A DNA stretch of 19,286 nt from JAEZFI01 sp044508215. GTDB lineage: Bacteria; Actinomycetota; Acidimicrobiia; Acidimicrobiales; Microtrichaceae. The notes beneath the pieces were generated by a model. That model saw only the letters and a list, made by a program, of their open reading frames with translations, was not told the origin of the DNA and ran no database searches. This document shows positions 5,508-13,332 of the stretch, in pieces; within the stretch, counting starts at the first letter, position 1; each line of letters starts with the position of its first letter. The stretch covers positions 1-19,286 of the forward strand of contig JBIQID010000055.1 in assembly GCA_044508215.1 (NCBI GenBank), in the 5' to 3' direction. Made by a program: the position numbers and the translations under genes.

Positions 5508-8500
5508 GTGCACCGTGACCCCCAGATCACCGAACGCCGCGTGCTCATGGCGCAGCTGCGTTGGGTCAACCCGAACTGCTGGTCGCTGAAGGCGCCGTTC
5601 GAGGTCGAGGCGTGGGAGGTGCCGGGCGACGGCTCGGGGAGGCCAGGCGAACCGGTCCCCGTCACCGAGGCGCTGGCCGCCGAGTTCACCCCGACCGGCC
5701 CAGGACAGCCCTGGGGCCCGCCCTGGGGCACCACCTGGTTCCGCCTCCGGGGCACCGTGCCGCCCGAGATGGAGGGCCGCCCGGTGGAGGCGATCCTCGA
5801 CCTCGGCTTCGACTGGACGGGTCCCGGGTTCCAGGCCGAGGGGATGGTCTGGCGACAGAGCGCGGACGGCAGCTGGTCCGCCGAGCGTGGCCTCCACCCG
5901 CGCAACCACCGGTTCCGCATCGCCGACAAGGCGGTCGCCGGCGAGCAGGTCGAGCTCCTGGTCGAGGCCGCCTCGAACCCGTCGCTGATCGCGGGCCTGC
6001 CGGACCCCAACCACGACGTCCTCACCGCGCCCCGCGACCCCCGGTACGTGCTCGGCGAACTGGCCCTCGGCGTGATCGAGCTGGACGTGTGGCACCTCCA
6101 CCACGACCTGAACATCGTGAACGGCCTGTACCGGAACCTGCCCGAGGCGGACGTCCGCCGGATCGAGATCCTGGCCGCGCTCGACAGCGCGATCGACTGC
6201 CTCGACCCCGCGGACGTCCCCGGCACCGCCGCTGCCGCGAGGGAGGCCCTCGCCCCCATCCTCGAGCGGCGGGCGGCGTCGTCGGCGCACAAGATCACCG
6301 CGGTCGGCCACGCCCACATCGACACCGCCTGGCTGTGGCCGATCCGCGAGACCAAGCGGAAGTGCGCCCGCACGTTCTCCAACGTCCTCCGCCTCATGGA
6401 GGAGGAGCCGGATCTCGTCTTCGCCTGCTCCCAGGCCCAGCAGTACGAGTGGATCCGCGAGGAGCACCCCGAGATCTTCGAAGGGATCCGGCAGCGGACC
6501 GCGGAGGGCCGGTGGGTGCCCGTCGGGGGCATGTGGGTGGAGGCCGACGGCAACGTGCCGGGCGGCGAGGCGATGCTCCGCCAGCTGCTCGTGGGCCAGC
6601 GGTGGTTCCGCGAGCACCTCGGGGTCACCTGCACCGAGGTGTGGATCCCCGACGTGTTCGGCTACCCGGCCGGGATGCCGCAGATCTACCGCCACGGCGG
6701 CTGCGAGCGGTTCCTCACCCAGAAGCTGTCGTGGAACCGCACCAACCGCTTCCCGCACCACACCTTCTGGTGGGAGGGCCTCGACGGCAGCCGGGTGTAC
6801 ACGCACTTCCCGCCAGTCGAGACGTACAACGCCACCTTCGACCCGTCCGAGCTGGCGCACGCGGTGAAGACCTTCACCGACCACGGCGCCTCCACCCGGT
6901 CGCTCATGCCGTTCGGGTACGGCGACGGTGGCGGCGGACCCACCCGGGACATGCTCGAGCAGTACCGCCGCACCCGTGACCTCGACGGGCTGCCGAAGGT
7001 GGAGATGGGCTCCCCCGAGCAGTTCTTCGACGACGTGATCGCCGAGCACCCGGACCCGCCGGTGTGGGTGGGCGAGCTGTACTTCGAGATGCACCGCGGC
7101 ACCTACACGTCGCAGGCGCGCACGAAGGTGGGCAACCGCCGCAACGAGCGGAACCTCCGCGAGGCCGAGCTCTGGTCGGTCCTGGCCACCACGCTGGGCA
7201 TCGGCGACTACCCGGCCGAGCGGCTGGCCGATCTGTGGCGGACGGTCCTCACCCTCCAGTTCCACGACATCCTCCCGGGGTCCTCGATCGGCTGGGTGCA
7301 CCGGGAGGCGGAGGCGACCCACGCCGAGGTGGAGGCCGAGCTGGACGAGATCGTCGGCGCAGCGCTGACGGCCGTCGCCGAGCGGGCCGGCACCGCGGTG
7401 GTCGCGAACGCCGCGCCGCACGACCGCGACGAGGTCGTGGTGCTCGACGCGCTCCCCGACGGGGTGGACCCGCAGCACGTCCAGGCCCTGTCAGACGGAC
7501 GCACCGCGGTGCGGGTCGCCGTGCCCGCCCTCGGCGCCGCGGCGCTCGAGCCGCTGGTGGCCGAGCAGCCCGCCACCGCCCGCGCCACGGACGAGGGCGC
7601 GGTGCTCGACAACGGGCTCGTGCGGGTCGAGGTGGGACCGGCGGGCGAGGTGACCTCCCTCGTCCACGCCGCGACCGGACGCGACGCCATCGCCCCGGGG
7701 CAGGCGGGGAACCGCTGGATCATCCACCGCGACCACCCCATCGAGTACGACGCGTGGGACATCGAGGAGTACGACCGGCGCAGTCCTCGCCACCTCGACG
7801 AGGTGGAGTCGGTGGAGGTCGTGGAGACCGGCCCGCTCGTGGCGTCCGTCCGCGTCGTCCGACGGTTCGACTCGTCCCGAACCACCGAGACCATCACGCT
7901 CCGGGCGGGCAGCGAGCGCGTGGACGTCTCCGTGGACCTCGACTGGCAGGAGCGGCACCGCCTCCTGAAGGTGGAGTGGCCGGTCGACGTGCTGACCACC
8001 GAGGTGGTCCGCCACGTGCAGTTCGGCCACCACTCGACGCCGGTCCACCGCAACACGTCGTGGGACCAGGCCCGGTTCGAGCTGTGCGCCCACCACTGGA
8101 TCGACGTCGGCGAGGCAGGCTTCGGGGTGTCGCTCCTCAACGACGGTCGCTACGGCCACGACGTGAGCCGGGACCGCGACGAGACCGGCCGTGCCTTCAC
8201 CACCATGCGCCTCACGGTGGCGAAGGGCGCCGACTACCCCGATCCCGAGGCCGATCGGGGCCGCCACACGTTCACGTACGCGGTGCTCCCACACGCCGGC
8301 GACGTCGTGTCGGCGGGCGTGGTGGCCGAGGGCTACCGGCTCAACACGCCGGTCCGCGTCGCCGGCCCGGCCGCCACGAGCGGGCGCGCCGGCTCAGGAG
8401 CCGTCCCGGCGCCGATCGTCACCGTCGACCACCCCGCCGTGGTCGTGGAGGCCGTGAAGCTGGCCGAGGACGGCTCCGGCGACGTCATCGTCCGCTGCTA

Positions 8501-8699
8501 CGAGTCGTCCGGCGGCCGGGCGGAGGCGACGCTCACGGCCGCCGTCCCGTTCGGCGCTGCCCGCCTCACCGATGCACTCGAGGACGGTCAGCCGCCCCAG
8601 CCGGCCCCCGAGCTCGACGTCGCCGGACGTTCGCTGCACCTGCGGCTGTCGCCCTTCCAGATCGCGACCGTCCGCCTCTCGACGCAGGACGCAACGTGA
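5508..8699 (+). CDS. GH38 alpha-mannosidase
   Basis: Class II alpha-mannosidase of 1063 residues, a retaining metal-dependent enzyme that releases alpha-mannose. There is no signal peptide, so it resembles the large cytosolic type. An N-terminal beta-rich region (about 1-260) precedes the GH38 catalytic domain, which begins with VGHAHIDTAWLWP (metal ligands His268 and Asp272). WIPDVFGYPAGMPQI carries the nucleophile Asp382, and LQFHDILPGSSIGWVHREA carries metal ligand His586 with Asp587. FFEMHRGTYTS-like text (YFEMHRGTYTSQART) and the C-terminal beta-sandwich domains (about 650-1060) are also typical. GTG at 5508 follows GGAGAGGA at 5492-5499; an ATG at 5547 is an alternative. The stop overlaps the methyltransferase start by four bases. 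Likely role: turnover of mannosides or mannosylated glycans taken up or recycled. Confidence 0.95.
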   Translation: MHRDPQITERRVLMAQLRWVNPNCWSLKAPFEVEAWEVPGDGSGRPGEPVPVTEALAAEFTPTGPGQPWGPPWGTTWFRLRGTVPPEMEGRPVEAILDLGFDWTGPGFQAEGMVWRQSADGSWSAERGLHPRNHRFRIADKAVAGEQVELLVEAASNPSLIAGLPDPNHDVLTAPRDPRYVLGELALGVIELDVWHLHHDLNIVNGLYRNLPEADVRRIEILAALDSAIDCLDPADVPGTAAAAREALAPILERRAASSAHKITAVGHAHIDTAWLWPIRETKRKCARTFSNVLRLMEEEPDLVFACSQAQQYEWIREEHPEIFEGIRQRTAEGRWVPVGGMWVEADGNVPGGEAMLRQLLVGQRWFREHLGVTCTEVWIPDVFGYPAGMPQIYRHGGCERFLTQKLSWNRTNRFPHHTFWWEGLDGSRVYTHFPPVETYNATFDPSELAHAVKTFTDHGASTRSLMPFGYGDGGGGPTRDMLEQYRRTRDLDGLPKVEMGSPEQFFDDVIAEHPDPPVWVGELYFEMHRGTYTSQARTKVGNRRNERNLREAELWSVLATTLGIGDYPAERLADLWRTVLTLQFHDILPGSSIGWVHREAEATHAEVEAELDEIVGAALTAVAERAGTAVVANAAPHDRDEVVVLDALPDGVDPQHVQALSDGRTAVRVAVPALGAAALEPLVAEQPATARATDEGAVLDNGLVRVEVGPAGEVTSLVHAATGRDAIAPGQAGNRWIIHRDHPIEYDAWDIEEYDRRSPRHLDEVESVEVVETGPLVASVRVVRRFDSSRTTETITLRAGSERVDVSVDLDWQERHRLLKVEWPVDVLTTEVVRHVQFGHHSTPVHRNTSWDQARFELCAHHWIDVGEAGFGVSLLNDGRYGHDVSRDRDETGRAFTTMRLTVAKGADYPDPEADRGRHTFTYAVLPHAGDVVSAGVVAEGYRLNTPVRVAGPAATSGRAGSGAVPAPIVTVDHPAVVVEAVKLAEDGSGDVIVRCYESSGGRAEATLTAAVPFGAARLTDALEDGQPPQPAPELDVAGRSLHLRLSPFQIATVRLSTQDAT

Positions 8700-9454
8700 G
8701 CGGGCGGGCCTGGGACGCGGAGAGCTACGACCGCGTCGGTGGCCCCATGACCGACATGGCGCGGGCCGTGCTCGACCGCCTGCACCTCCGCGGGGACGAG
8801 ATGGTCCTCGACGCCGGCTGCGGGACGGGTCGGGTGTCGGCGCTCCTCCTCGAGCGGCTCCCCCACGGGCGGGTCATCGCGGTCGACGCCGATCCGGAGA
8901 TGGTCCGGGTCGCGCGGAGCAACCTGGGGGACCGGGTGGCCGTCCACCAGGCCGACCTCGCGCACCTGGACCTCGGCGAGCCGGTCGACGCGGTGCTCTC
9001 GACCGCCACCTTCCACTGGGTGCTCGACCACGCAGCGCTGTTCCGCTCCCTCCACCGCGCGCTCCGCCCGGGAGGGCGGCTGGTCGCCCAGTGCGGCGGG
9101 GAGGGGAACATCGCTGCGCTGCGGGCGGCGGGCGACGCCGTGGCCGCCGACGCCACGTTCCGCGGACACTTCGACGGTTGGACCGCGCCCTGGTACTACG
9201 CGGGACCCGACGAGACCGCCGAGCGCCTCGCCGCCGCAGGCTTCGAGGACGTCCGCGTCTGGCTCGAGCCCTGGCCGGTCACGCCCGACGATCCCGCCGA
9301 GTACGTCGCCACGGTCACGATGGGCGCCCAGGTGCAGCGCCTGCCGGATGCGTTGCGAGACCCCTACGTGCAGGCCGTCCTCGACCGTGTCCCCGAGCCG
9401 TTCACCGTCGACTACGTGCGCCTGAACATCGACGCCCGCCGTCCCGGGGGCTGA
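8696..9454 (+). CDS. Class I SAM-dependent methyltransferase (trans-aconitate methyltransferase-like)
   Basis: Methyltransferase of 252 residues with a Rossmann-like core: motif I VLDAGCGTG (residues 37-45), VIAVDADPEMVRVAR (acidic residue for the SAM ribose), HQADLAHL, and AVLSTATFHWVLDHAALFRSLHRALRPGG for motifs III-IV. The TFHWVLDH text and the overall plan resemble trans-aconitate 2-methyltransferase (Tam), but substrate identity is not secure. It starts at GTG 8696 inside the mannosidase stop (GTGA overlap), so translation is probably coupled to the mannosidase. The coupling may only reflect genome compactness, since no known pathway joins the two activities. Confidence 0.88.
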   Translation: MSGRAWDAESYDRVGGPMTDMARAVLDRLHLRGDEMVLDAGCGTGRVSALLLERLPHGRVIAVDADPEMVRVARSNLGDRVAVHQADLAHLDLGEPVDAVLSTATFHWVLDHAALFRSLHRALRPGGRLVAQCGGEGNIAALRAAGDAVAADATFRGHFDGWTAPWYYAGPDETAERLAAAGFEDVRVWLEPWPVTPDDPAEYVATVTMGAQVQRLPDALRDPYVQAVLDRVPEPFTVDYVRLNIDARRPGG

Positions 9455-9494
9455 CGCTCGGAGGGCGGCGGGAACGGTCGCCTGCCAGTACGGG

Positions 9495-9500
9495 TAGGGT
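9495..9500 (+). promoter_or_regulatory. -10 element of the superoxide dismutase operon
   Basis: TAGGGT, identical to the box before glbO. Transcription would begin around 9506-9508, leaving a leader of roughly 65 nt before the ATG at 9572. No obvious -35 is seen in the 117-base gap after the methyltransferase gene. Confidence 0.45.
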
Positions 9501-9571
9501 CGCACGTGCTCCCGCGGGACCGCTGTCGAGCGGTCGAGCCCGTGCGGGACACCGATCAGGAAGGACCACCG

Positions 9572-10153
9572 ATGGCGTTCGAACTTCCCCCTCTGCCCTA
9601 CGAGATGGATGCGCTGGCACCCCACATCTCGAAGGAGACGCTGGAGTACCACTACGGCAAGCACCACCAGGCGTACGTGACCAACCTCAACAAGCTCGTC
9701 GCAGGGACGGACGACGAGAACAAGTCCCTCGAAGAGGTGATCATGGGCGCCGAGGGCGGCCTCTTCAACAACGCCGCCCAGGTGTGGAACCACACCTTCT
9801 ACTGGAACTGCATGCGCAACGGTGGCGGCGGCGCCCCCTCCGGCGAGGTGGCCGACAAGATCAACTCCGCCTTCGGCTCCTACGACGAGTTCCGCTCGAA
9901 GTTCGCCGAGGCGGCCACCACGCAGTTCGGCTCCGGCTGGGCGTGGCTCGTCGACGACGGGTCGAAGCTCGACATCGTGAAGACCGCCAACGCCGACCTC
10001 CCGATGCGGCACAGCCAGAAGGCGCTCCTCACCATCGACGTGTGGGAGCACGCCTACTACATCGACTTCCGCAACGCCCGCCCCAACTACATCGAGACCT
10101 TCCTCGATCACCTCCTGAACTGGGACTACGTCGCCCAGAACATGGCGGGCTGA
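9572..10153 (+). CDS. sodB: Superoxide dismutase, Fe type
   Basis: Converts superoxide to O2 and H2O2 in the cytoplasm. The protein is 193 residues, the same length as E. coli SodB, and very like it: MAFELPPLPYEMDALAPHIS, EYHYGKHHQAYVTNLN (ligand His27), GLFNNAAQVWNHTFYWN (ligand His74, second-sphere Gln70), FGSGWAWLV, DVWEHAYYIDFRNARPNY (ligands Asp156 and His160). Gln at the AAQVWNH position and the absence of Gln in GSGWAWL mark the iron rather than manganese type. ATG at 9572 is set by AGGAAGGA at 9558-9565; a GTG at 9506 would add 22 residues absent from the family and sits at the expected transcription start. The next gene starts 4 nt after the stop. Confidence 0.96.
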   Translation: MAFELPPLPYEMDALAPHISKETLEYHYGKHHQAYVTNLNKLVAGTDDENKSLEEVIMGAEGGLFNNAAQVWNHTFYWNCMRNGGGGAPSGEVADKINSAFGSYDEFRSKFAEAATTQFGSGWAWLVDDGSKLDIVKTANADLPMRHSQKALLTIDVWEHAYYIDFRNARPNYIETFLDHLLNWDYVAQNMAG

Positions 10154-10157
10154 CGCC

Positions 10158-10598
10158 ATGGGGCGACGCTTCGAGATCGTTCGGCGGCTCGAAGCGTCGC
10201 CAGAGGCGGTCTGGTCGGCTGTGTCGGACCACGGGTCCTACAGCCGATGGACCCTGATCAACACCTCACGCCTCGAGGAGGAGGGCCAACCGCACCGCGA
10301 CGGTGTGGGGGCCCTCCGCTTCCTCGGCGTGGGGAACGCCGGTGCACGGGAGCGCGTGGTGGCCTTCGACCCGCCCGCCCACCTCGCCTACCGCCTCGAG
10401 AGCGGCGTCCCGGTGAAGGGCTACCAGGCGGAGGTCCGGCTGACCCCGGCCGACGGTGGCGGCACCGACCTCGTCTGGTCGGGCTCGTTCGACTCCGCAC
10501 CGCCGGGCACGGCGTGGTTCTTCGCCCGTGCGTTCAAGGCCGTGGTGACGCACTTCGTCGACCGGCTCGAGCGCCTCGGCCCGACCGTGGCCTCGTGA
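10158..10598 (+). CDS. SRPBCC-fold (polyketide cyclase/START-like) protein
   Basis: Small helix-grip protein of 146 residues that probably binds a hydrophobic ligand or acts as a cyclase/dehydratase-like enzyme. Recognised by the N-terminal FEIVRRLEASPEAVWSAVSDHGSYSRW strand-helix pattern, a central RERVVAFDPPAHLAYRLESG, EVRLTPADGGGTDLVWSGSF, and a long C-terminal helix. No active-site residues are diagnostic, so no specific function is given. ATG at 10158 lies 4 nt after sodB and no strong ribosome site is visible, which suggests translational coupling. A perfect 14-nt inverted repeat covers codons 2-15. Confidence 0.8.
   Translation: MGRRFEIVRRLEASPEAVWSAVSDHGSYSRWTLINTSRLEEEGQPHRDGVGALRFLGVGNAGARERVVAFDPPAHLAYRLESGVPVKGYQAEVRLTPADGGGTDLVWSGSFDSAPPGTAWFFARAFKAVVTHFVDRLERLGPTVAS
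10162..10201 (+). promoter_or_regulatory. Perfect 14-bp hairpin at the start of the SRPBCC gene
   Basis: ggcgacgcttcgag (10162-10175) and ctcgaagcgtcgcc (10188-10201) are exact reverse complements with a 12-nt spacer. The structure begins 4 nt after the ATG and stands between sodB and the two downstream genes of the operon. It could be a processing or attenuation point that lowers downstream expression; that role is inference. Confidence 0.55.
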
Positions 10599-10612
10599 GG
10601 GGGTAGCGCTCC

Positions 10613-11491
10613 GTGCGGTTCACGGTGCCGCTCCCGATGATGCCGTCGCACCACTACGTGCCGATGGCGAAGGCGGCGGAGGAGCACGGCTTCGATTCGA
10701 TCGCGGTGCCCGACTCGGTGTTCTTCCCGGAGACGGTCAGCGGCGACTACCCCTTCACCGACGGCGGGGAGCGGTGGTGGGCGCCGGAGACGCCGTTCGT
10801 CGACCCGTTCGTGGCGATCGCCGCGATGGGAGCGGTCACCGAACGCATCACGTTCCTGACGAACGTCCTGAAGCTGCCGCTGCGCAGCCCCCTGCTGGTG
10901 GCGAAGCAGGTCTCGTCCCTGGCGTCGATCACCGGGGACCGGTTCCGGCTGGGCGTCGGCGTGTCGTGGATGCCCGAGGAGTTCTCGTGGACCGGCACCG
11001 ACATGCGCACCCGCGGAGCGCGGACCGACGAGGCGATCGACATCATCCGGTCGGTGTGCGCCGGTGGTGGACCGCAGTGGGTGGAGCACCAGGGGGAGCA
11101 CCACCAGTTCGACCGGCTCATGATCTCGCCCGCACCGGAGCTGCCGCTCCAGATCCTGGTGGGCGGCCACAGCGATGTGGCGATGCGGCGGGCGGTGCGC
11201 AACGACGGGTGGATCTCGGCGAACTGCACGGAAGCCCAGCTGGGCGAGCTGCTCGCTCGGCTGAAGGGCCACCTCGCGGACGCCGGGCGTGCACCCGGTG
11301 AAGGCTTCGAGGTGAACGCGCTCGCCGTCGACGTGTTCGACGTGGACGGGTTCCGGCGGCTCGAGGAGCTGGGTGTCACCGACGTGCAGGTGGTCCCGTG
11401 GTTCTTCTACGGCGGCGACCCCAACGCCCTCGACGTGCAGGTCGACTCCCTCGCCCGCTTCGCCGACGAGGTCGCCTCCCGCATGGGGTGA
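10613..11491 (+). CDS. LLM-class (probably F420-dependent) oxidoreductase
   Basis: Second luciferase-like TIM-barrel enzyme, 292 residues. Diagnostic text is MRFTVPLPMM (first strand), AAEEHGFDSIAVPDS (the classic second strand), FVAIAAMGAVTERITFLTNVLKLPLRSP, SSLASITGDRFRLGVGVSWMPEEF (the family signature), DEAIDIIRSV and LPLQILVGGHSDVAMRRAVRNDGWIS. It is only distantly like the LLM gene at 3593 and belongs to a different subfamily. GTG at 10613 follows gaggggg at 10597-10603 and lies 14 nt after the SRPBCC stop, so it is probably the third gene of the sodB operon. Cofactor F420 is the likely choice in actinobacteria but is not proven by sequence. The gene is convergent with the GH43-like gene across 33 bases that hold a 10-nt palindrome (11498-11507). 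Confidence 0.87.
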   Translation: MRFTVPLPMMPSHHYVPMAKAAEEHGFDSIAVPDSVFFPETVSGDYPFTDGGERWWAPETPFVDPFVAIAAMGAVTERITFLTNVLKLPLRSPLLVAKQVSSLASITGDRFRLGVGVSWMPEEFSWTGTDMRTRGARTDEAIDIIRSVCAGGGPQWVEHQGEHHQFDRLMISPAPELPLQILVGGHSDVAMRRAVRNDGWISANCTEAQLGELLARLKGHLADAGRAPGEGFEVNALAVDVFDVDGFRRLEELGVTDVQVVPWFFYGGDPNALDVQVDSLARFADEVASRMG

Positions 11492-11524
11492 GGGGCGCGA
11501 GCGCTCGGCAACAGCGGCGGATGC

Positions 11525-12862
11525 TCACATGAGCTCGGGCCGAGGTGTCACCGTCGCTCGACGGATGAAGGTGGAGCGGTGGCCGAACGGCAGCTCCTGC
11601 CCGGCCGGGTAGGCGTGGTACGCCACGAGCAGCCGTCCTTCGGGGTCGTGGAAGAAGGAGAGCCCGCCCGGTCCGGTGAGGTCGCCGCGGCTCGACAGCC
11701 ACGGGCCCCGGTCGGTGGACGAGCACGGGCCCAGCGGCGTGAGGCAGCGGGCGATCCCGGTGGAGTAGGTGGGCAGTCGCCAGTCGCCGGCGGAGTACGC
11801 CAGCACGAACGCCTCCCCATCCGAGACCATCGACGGGTTCTCGAGGAACCAGGTCTCCCAGGGATGCTGCATCTTGAGCATCGGGACGGGCGGTCCGCCC
11901 GGTTGGCCGGTGGGGGTGAGGGCCATCCCCCAGATCGGGGTGCTGGTCCCGCCGAACGCCATGTGCAGGTACGCCCGGCCCCCGGCTCCGATGAAGATCG
12001 ACGGGTCGAGCGCTCCGTGCAGTCCCCTGAGGCCGCAGGTGACCGGCTGGGGGTCGGGGACGTACGGCCCCTCCGGTCGCTCCGAGACGGCGCGGCCGAT
12101 GCACTCGGCGTTCGGGGGGTCGGGCGGCTCGGGGCGCTTCGCGGCGAAGAACATCACGAACTGCTCACCGAAGCGTGCTGCAGTGGGCGCCCAGATGCCG
12201 ACTCCGGGCACCGCCCACGGCGGGTCCTCCGCGAGGGCATCGATCCGGACGCGTGCCGATGAGCCCTCGGCCACCGTGAGACCGGGGGTCCCGTCGTCGT
12301 GTTCCCGGAGGTCGCTCGCCGGGATCACCGCCACCGGTGTGCGCATGTACTGGGCGGAGGTGGAGAAGGCGTAGTAGGTGTCGCCCTCCACCAGGACGAA
12401 CGGGTCCGGTGCGTCGGGGATGGCCAGCCGGCCCAGGTGCTTCGGTGACCTGAACGACACGGGCAGCCCCGCCGGCTGGGTCGGTCGAGGACGTGCCAGC
12501 CGGGTGGTGATGCGGCACGTTCCGCGGCGGTCCCGGGTCTGGCCCTTCGGACACCACCGCTCGACCTCGGCTGCGGTCTCGAGGTCCGGTGGGGCGACGG
12601 CGGTGTCCTCCGAGGTCACCTCCGCCACGACCTCCTCCTCGAGCGCCCCGGTGTCGGGGATCGGCACCTCCGGGATCGGAGGACCCTCCGTCGGTGGCTC
12701 GTCGTCGCTGCGACCCTGCCACCACGCCGTGAGCGTCGCGACGGCGAGGACGAACGCCAAGAGCCCCACCGGTCGCCTGAGCCGGGGCCGGCCGGTCCGT
12801 TCGCTGTTGCTGTCTCCAGGGTTTGGTTCGCTGCCGCTCGGTGACACCTGGGTGCCGTGCAC
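11525..12862 (-). CDS. Membrane-anchored GH43-like beta-propeller glycosidase
   Basis: Probable extracellular arabinan- or xylan-type glycoside hydrolase, 445 residues. A basic N-terminus and one membrane segment (RRPVGLLAFVLAVATLTAWW, about residues 30-49) give a signal anchor; then come an acidic Pro/Glu-rich stalk to about residue 95, a small Cys-containing segment (CPKGQTRDRRGTC), and the propeller. Candidate catalytic residues match GH43: Asp153 in DAPDPFV (base), Asp286 in ALDPSIF (pKa modulator), Glu341 in LENPSMV (acid). The end, LSFFHDPEGRLLVAYHAY, is also characteristic. The GTG at 12862 is preferred over one at 12880 because AAGGGAG (12869-12875) lies 6 nt before it. Divergent from the pseudopilin gene. 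Exact substrate unknown; sucrose- or levan-type enzymes share the fold. Confidence 0.78.
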   Translation of the reverse strand: MHGTQVSPSGSEPNPGDSNSERTGRPRLRRPVGLLAFVLAVATLTAWWQGRSDDEPPTEGPPIPEVPIPDTGALEEEVVAEVTSEDTAVAPPDLETAAEVERWCPKGQTRDRRGTCRITTRLARPRPTQPAGLPVSFRSPKHLGRLAIPDAPDPFVLVEGDTYYAFSTSAQYMRTPVAVIPASDLREHDDGTPGLTVAEGSSARVRIDALAEDPPWAVPGVGIWAPTAARFGEQFVMFFAAKRPEPPDPPNAECIGRAVSERPEGPYVPDPQPVTCGLRGLHGALDPSIFIGAGGRAYLHMAFGGTSTPIWGMALTPTGQPGGPPVPMLKMQHPWETWFLENPSMVSDGEAFVLAYSAGDWRLPTYSTGIARCLTPLGPCSSTDRGPWLSSRGDLTGPGGLSFFHDPEGRLLVAYHAYPAGQELPFGHRSTFIRRATVTPRPELM

Positions 12863-12868
12863 GGCGAT

Positions 12869-12875
12869 CTCCCTT
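12869..12875 (-). promoter_or_regulatory. Ribosome binding site deciding the GH43-like start
   Basis: AAGGGAG on the minus strand, 6 nt before the GTG at 12862. It lies inside the longer frame from 12880, which argues for the shorter protein. Confidence 0.6.
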
Positions 12876-12911
12876 CGCACGATCTCGGCTCAATTGCAGT
12901 GCATGCCTTAG

Positions 12912-13262
12912 ATGAGTAGAACGGTCTACATGTGGAGGCGTGCTGGCGGCAAGGAGAGAAGAGGGGCTCGGGCCACGGAGGCCGGAGCCACCCTCGTGGA
13001 GATGCTCGTGGTCGTCGCGCTCCTCGGCGTCGTTGCCGGTGTCGTGCTCCTTCGCCCGTCGCGGTCGCTCGACAACGCCGTCGTGACGGCGTGCCAGGCC
13101 GAGCTCGACGTGGTCGAGAAGGCGGTCCGCGCGGCGAACCTCTCACACCAGCCGGCGGACCCGGAGGAGCACTACGACGGCGAGGTGCGGTGGTTCGGGT
13201 GGTCGGGTGCGCCCGGCAACTGGACGATCAACGCCGTCGGGCCGGTGCCGTTCGGCTGCTGA
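12912..13262 (+). CDS. Type IV pilin-like / pseudopilin protein
   Basis: Short secreted protein of 116 residues with a class III (prepilin) signal: a basic leader (WRRAGGKERRGARA), then EAGATLVEMLVVVALL. Cleavage by prepilin peptidase would fall after Gly25, placing Glu at mature position 5 as in GFTLIE, followed by the hydrophobic helix that anchors and packs pilins. The short C-terminal part (about 70 residues) has CQAEL and ends in FGC; the two Cys could form a disulfide. ATG at 12912 is used; ATG at 12930 is an alternative and leaves the signal intact. No assembly ATPase, platform or peptidase gene is nearby, so it must rely on machinery elsewhere. Divergent from the GH43-like gene. Confidence 0.8.
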   Translation: MSRTVYMWRRAGGKERRGARATEAGATLVEMLVVVALLGVVAGVVLLRPSRSLDNAVVTACQAELDVVEKAVRAANLSHQPADPEEHYDGEVRWFGWSGAPGNWTINAVGPVPFGC

Positions 13263-13311
13263 CCGCCGACCGCCGACCGCCGACCGCCGAGCGACCGCCG
13301 ACCGCCCACCG
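13261..13311 (+). repeat. Heptamer tandem repeat gaccgcc
   Basis: Four perfect gaccgcc units (13261-13288), then gagc, two more perfect units and one variant (caccgcc), directly after the pseudopilin stop. It lies wholly between convergent genes and is probably a slippage-prone microsatellite. Confidence 0.85.
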
Positions 13312-13332
13312 CCGAGTCGCCCGGCGACTCGG
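13312..13332. terminator. Perfect hairpin, probable bidirectional terminator
   Basis: ccgagtcgcc (13312-13321) and ggcgactcgg (13323-13332) are exact complements with a single-base spacer, ending right at the stop codon (13333-13335, minus) of the sulfotransferase-like gene. Position between two convergent genes fits a shared terminator, but there is no T-run. Confidence 0.5.

Noticed and set aside
5458..7478. Long minus-strand open frame that continues the VOC frame across the Ns
   Set aside because: It is antisense to the GH38 catalytic domain, crosses an unknown-length gap, and its translation is low-complexity Val/Arg/Gly/His typical of GC-rich shadow frames.
8588..10159. 523-codon minus-strand open frame opposite the methyltransferase and sodB
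   Set aside because: sodB on the plus strand is certain; the antisense translation resembles no family.
13261..13332. CRISPR-like repeat
   Set aside because: Units are 7 nt and contiguous with no unique spacers, and no cas gene is present.
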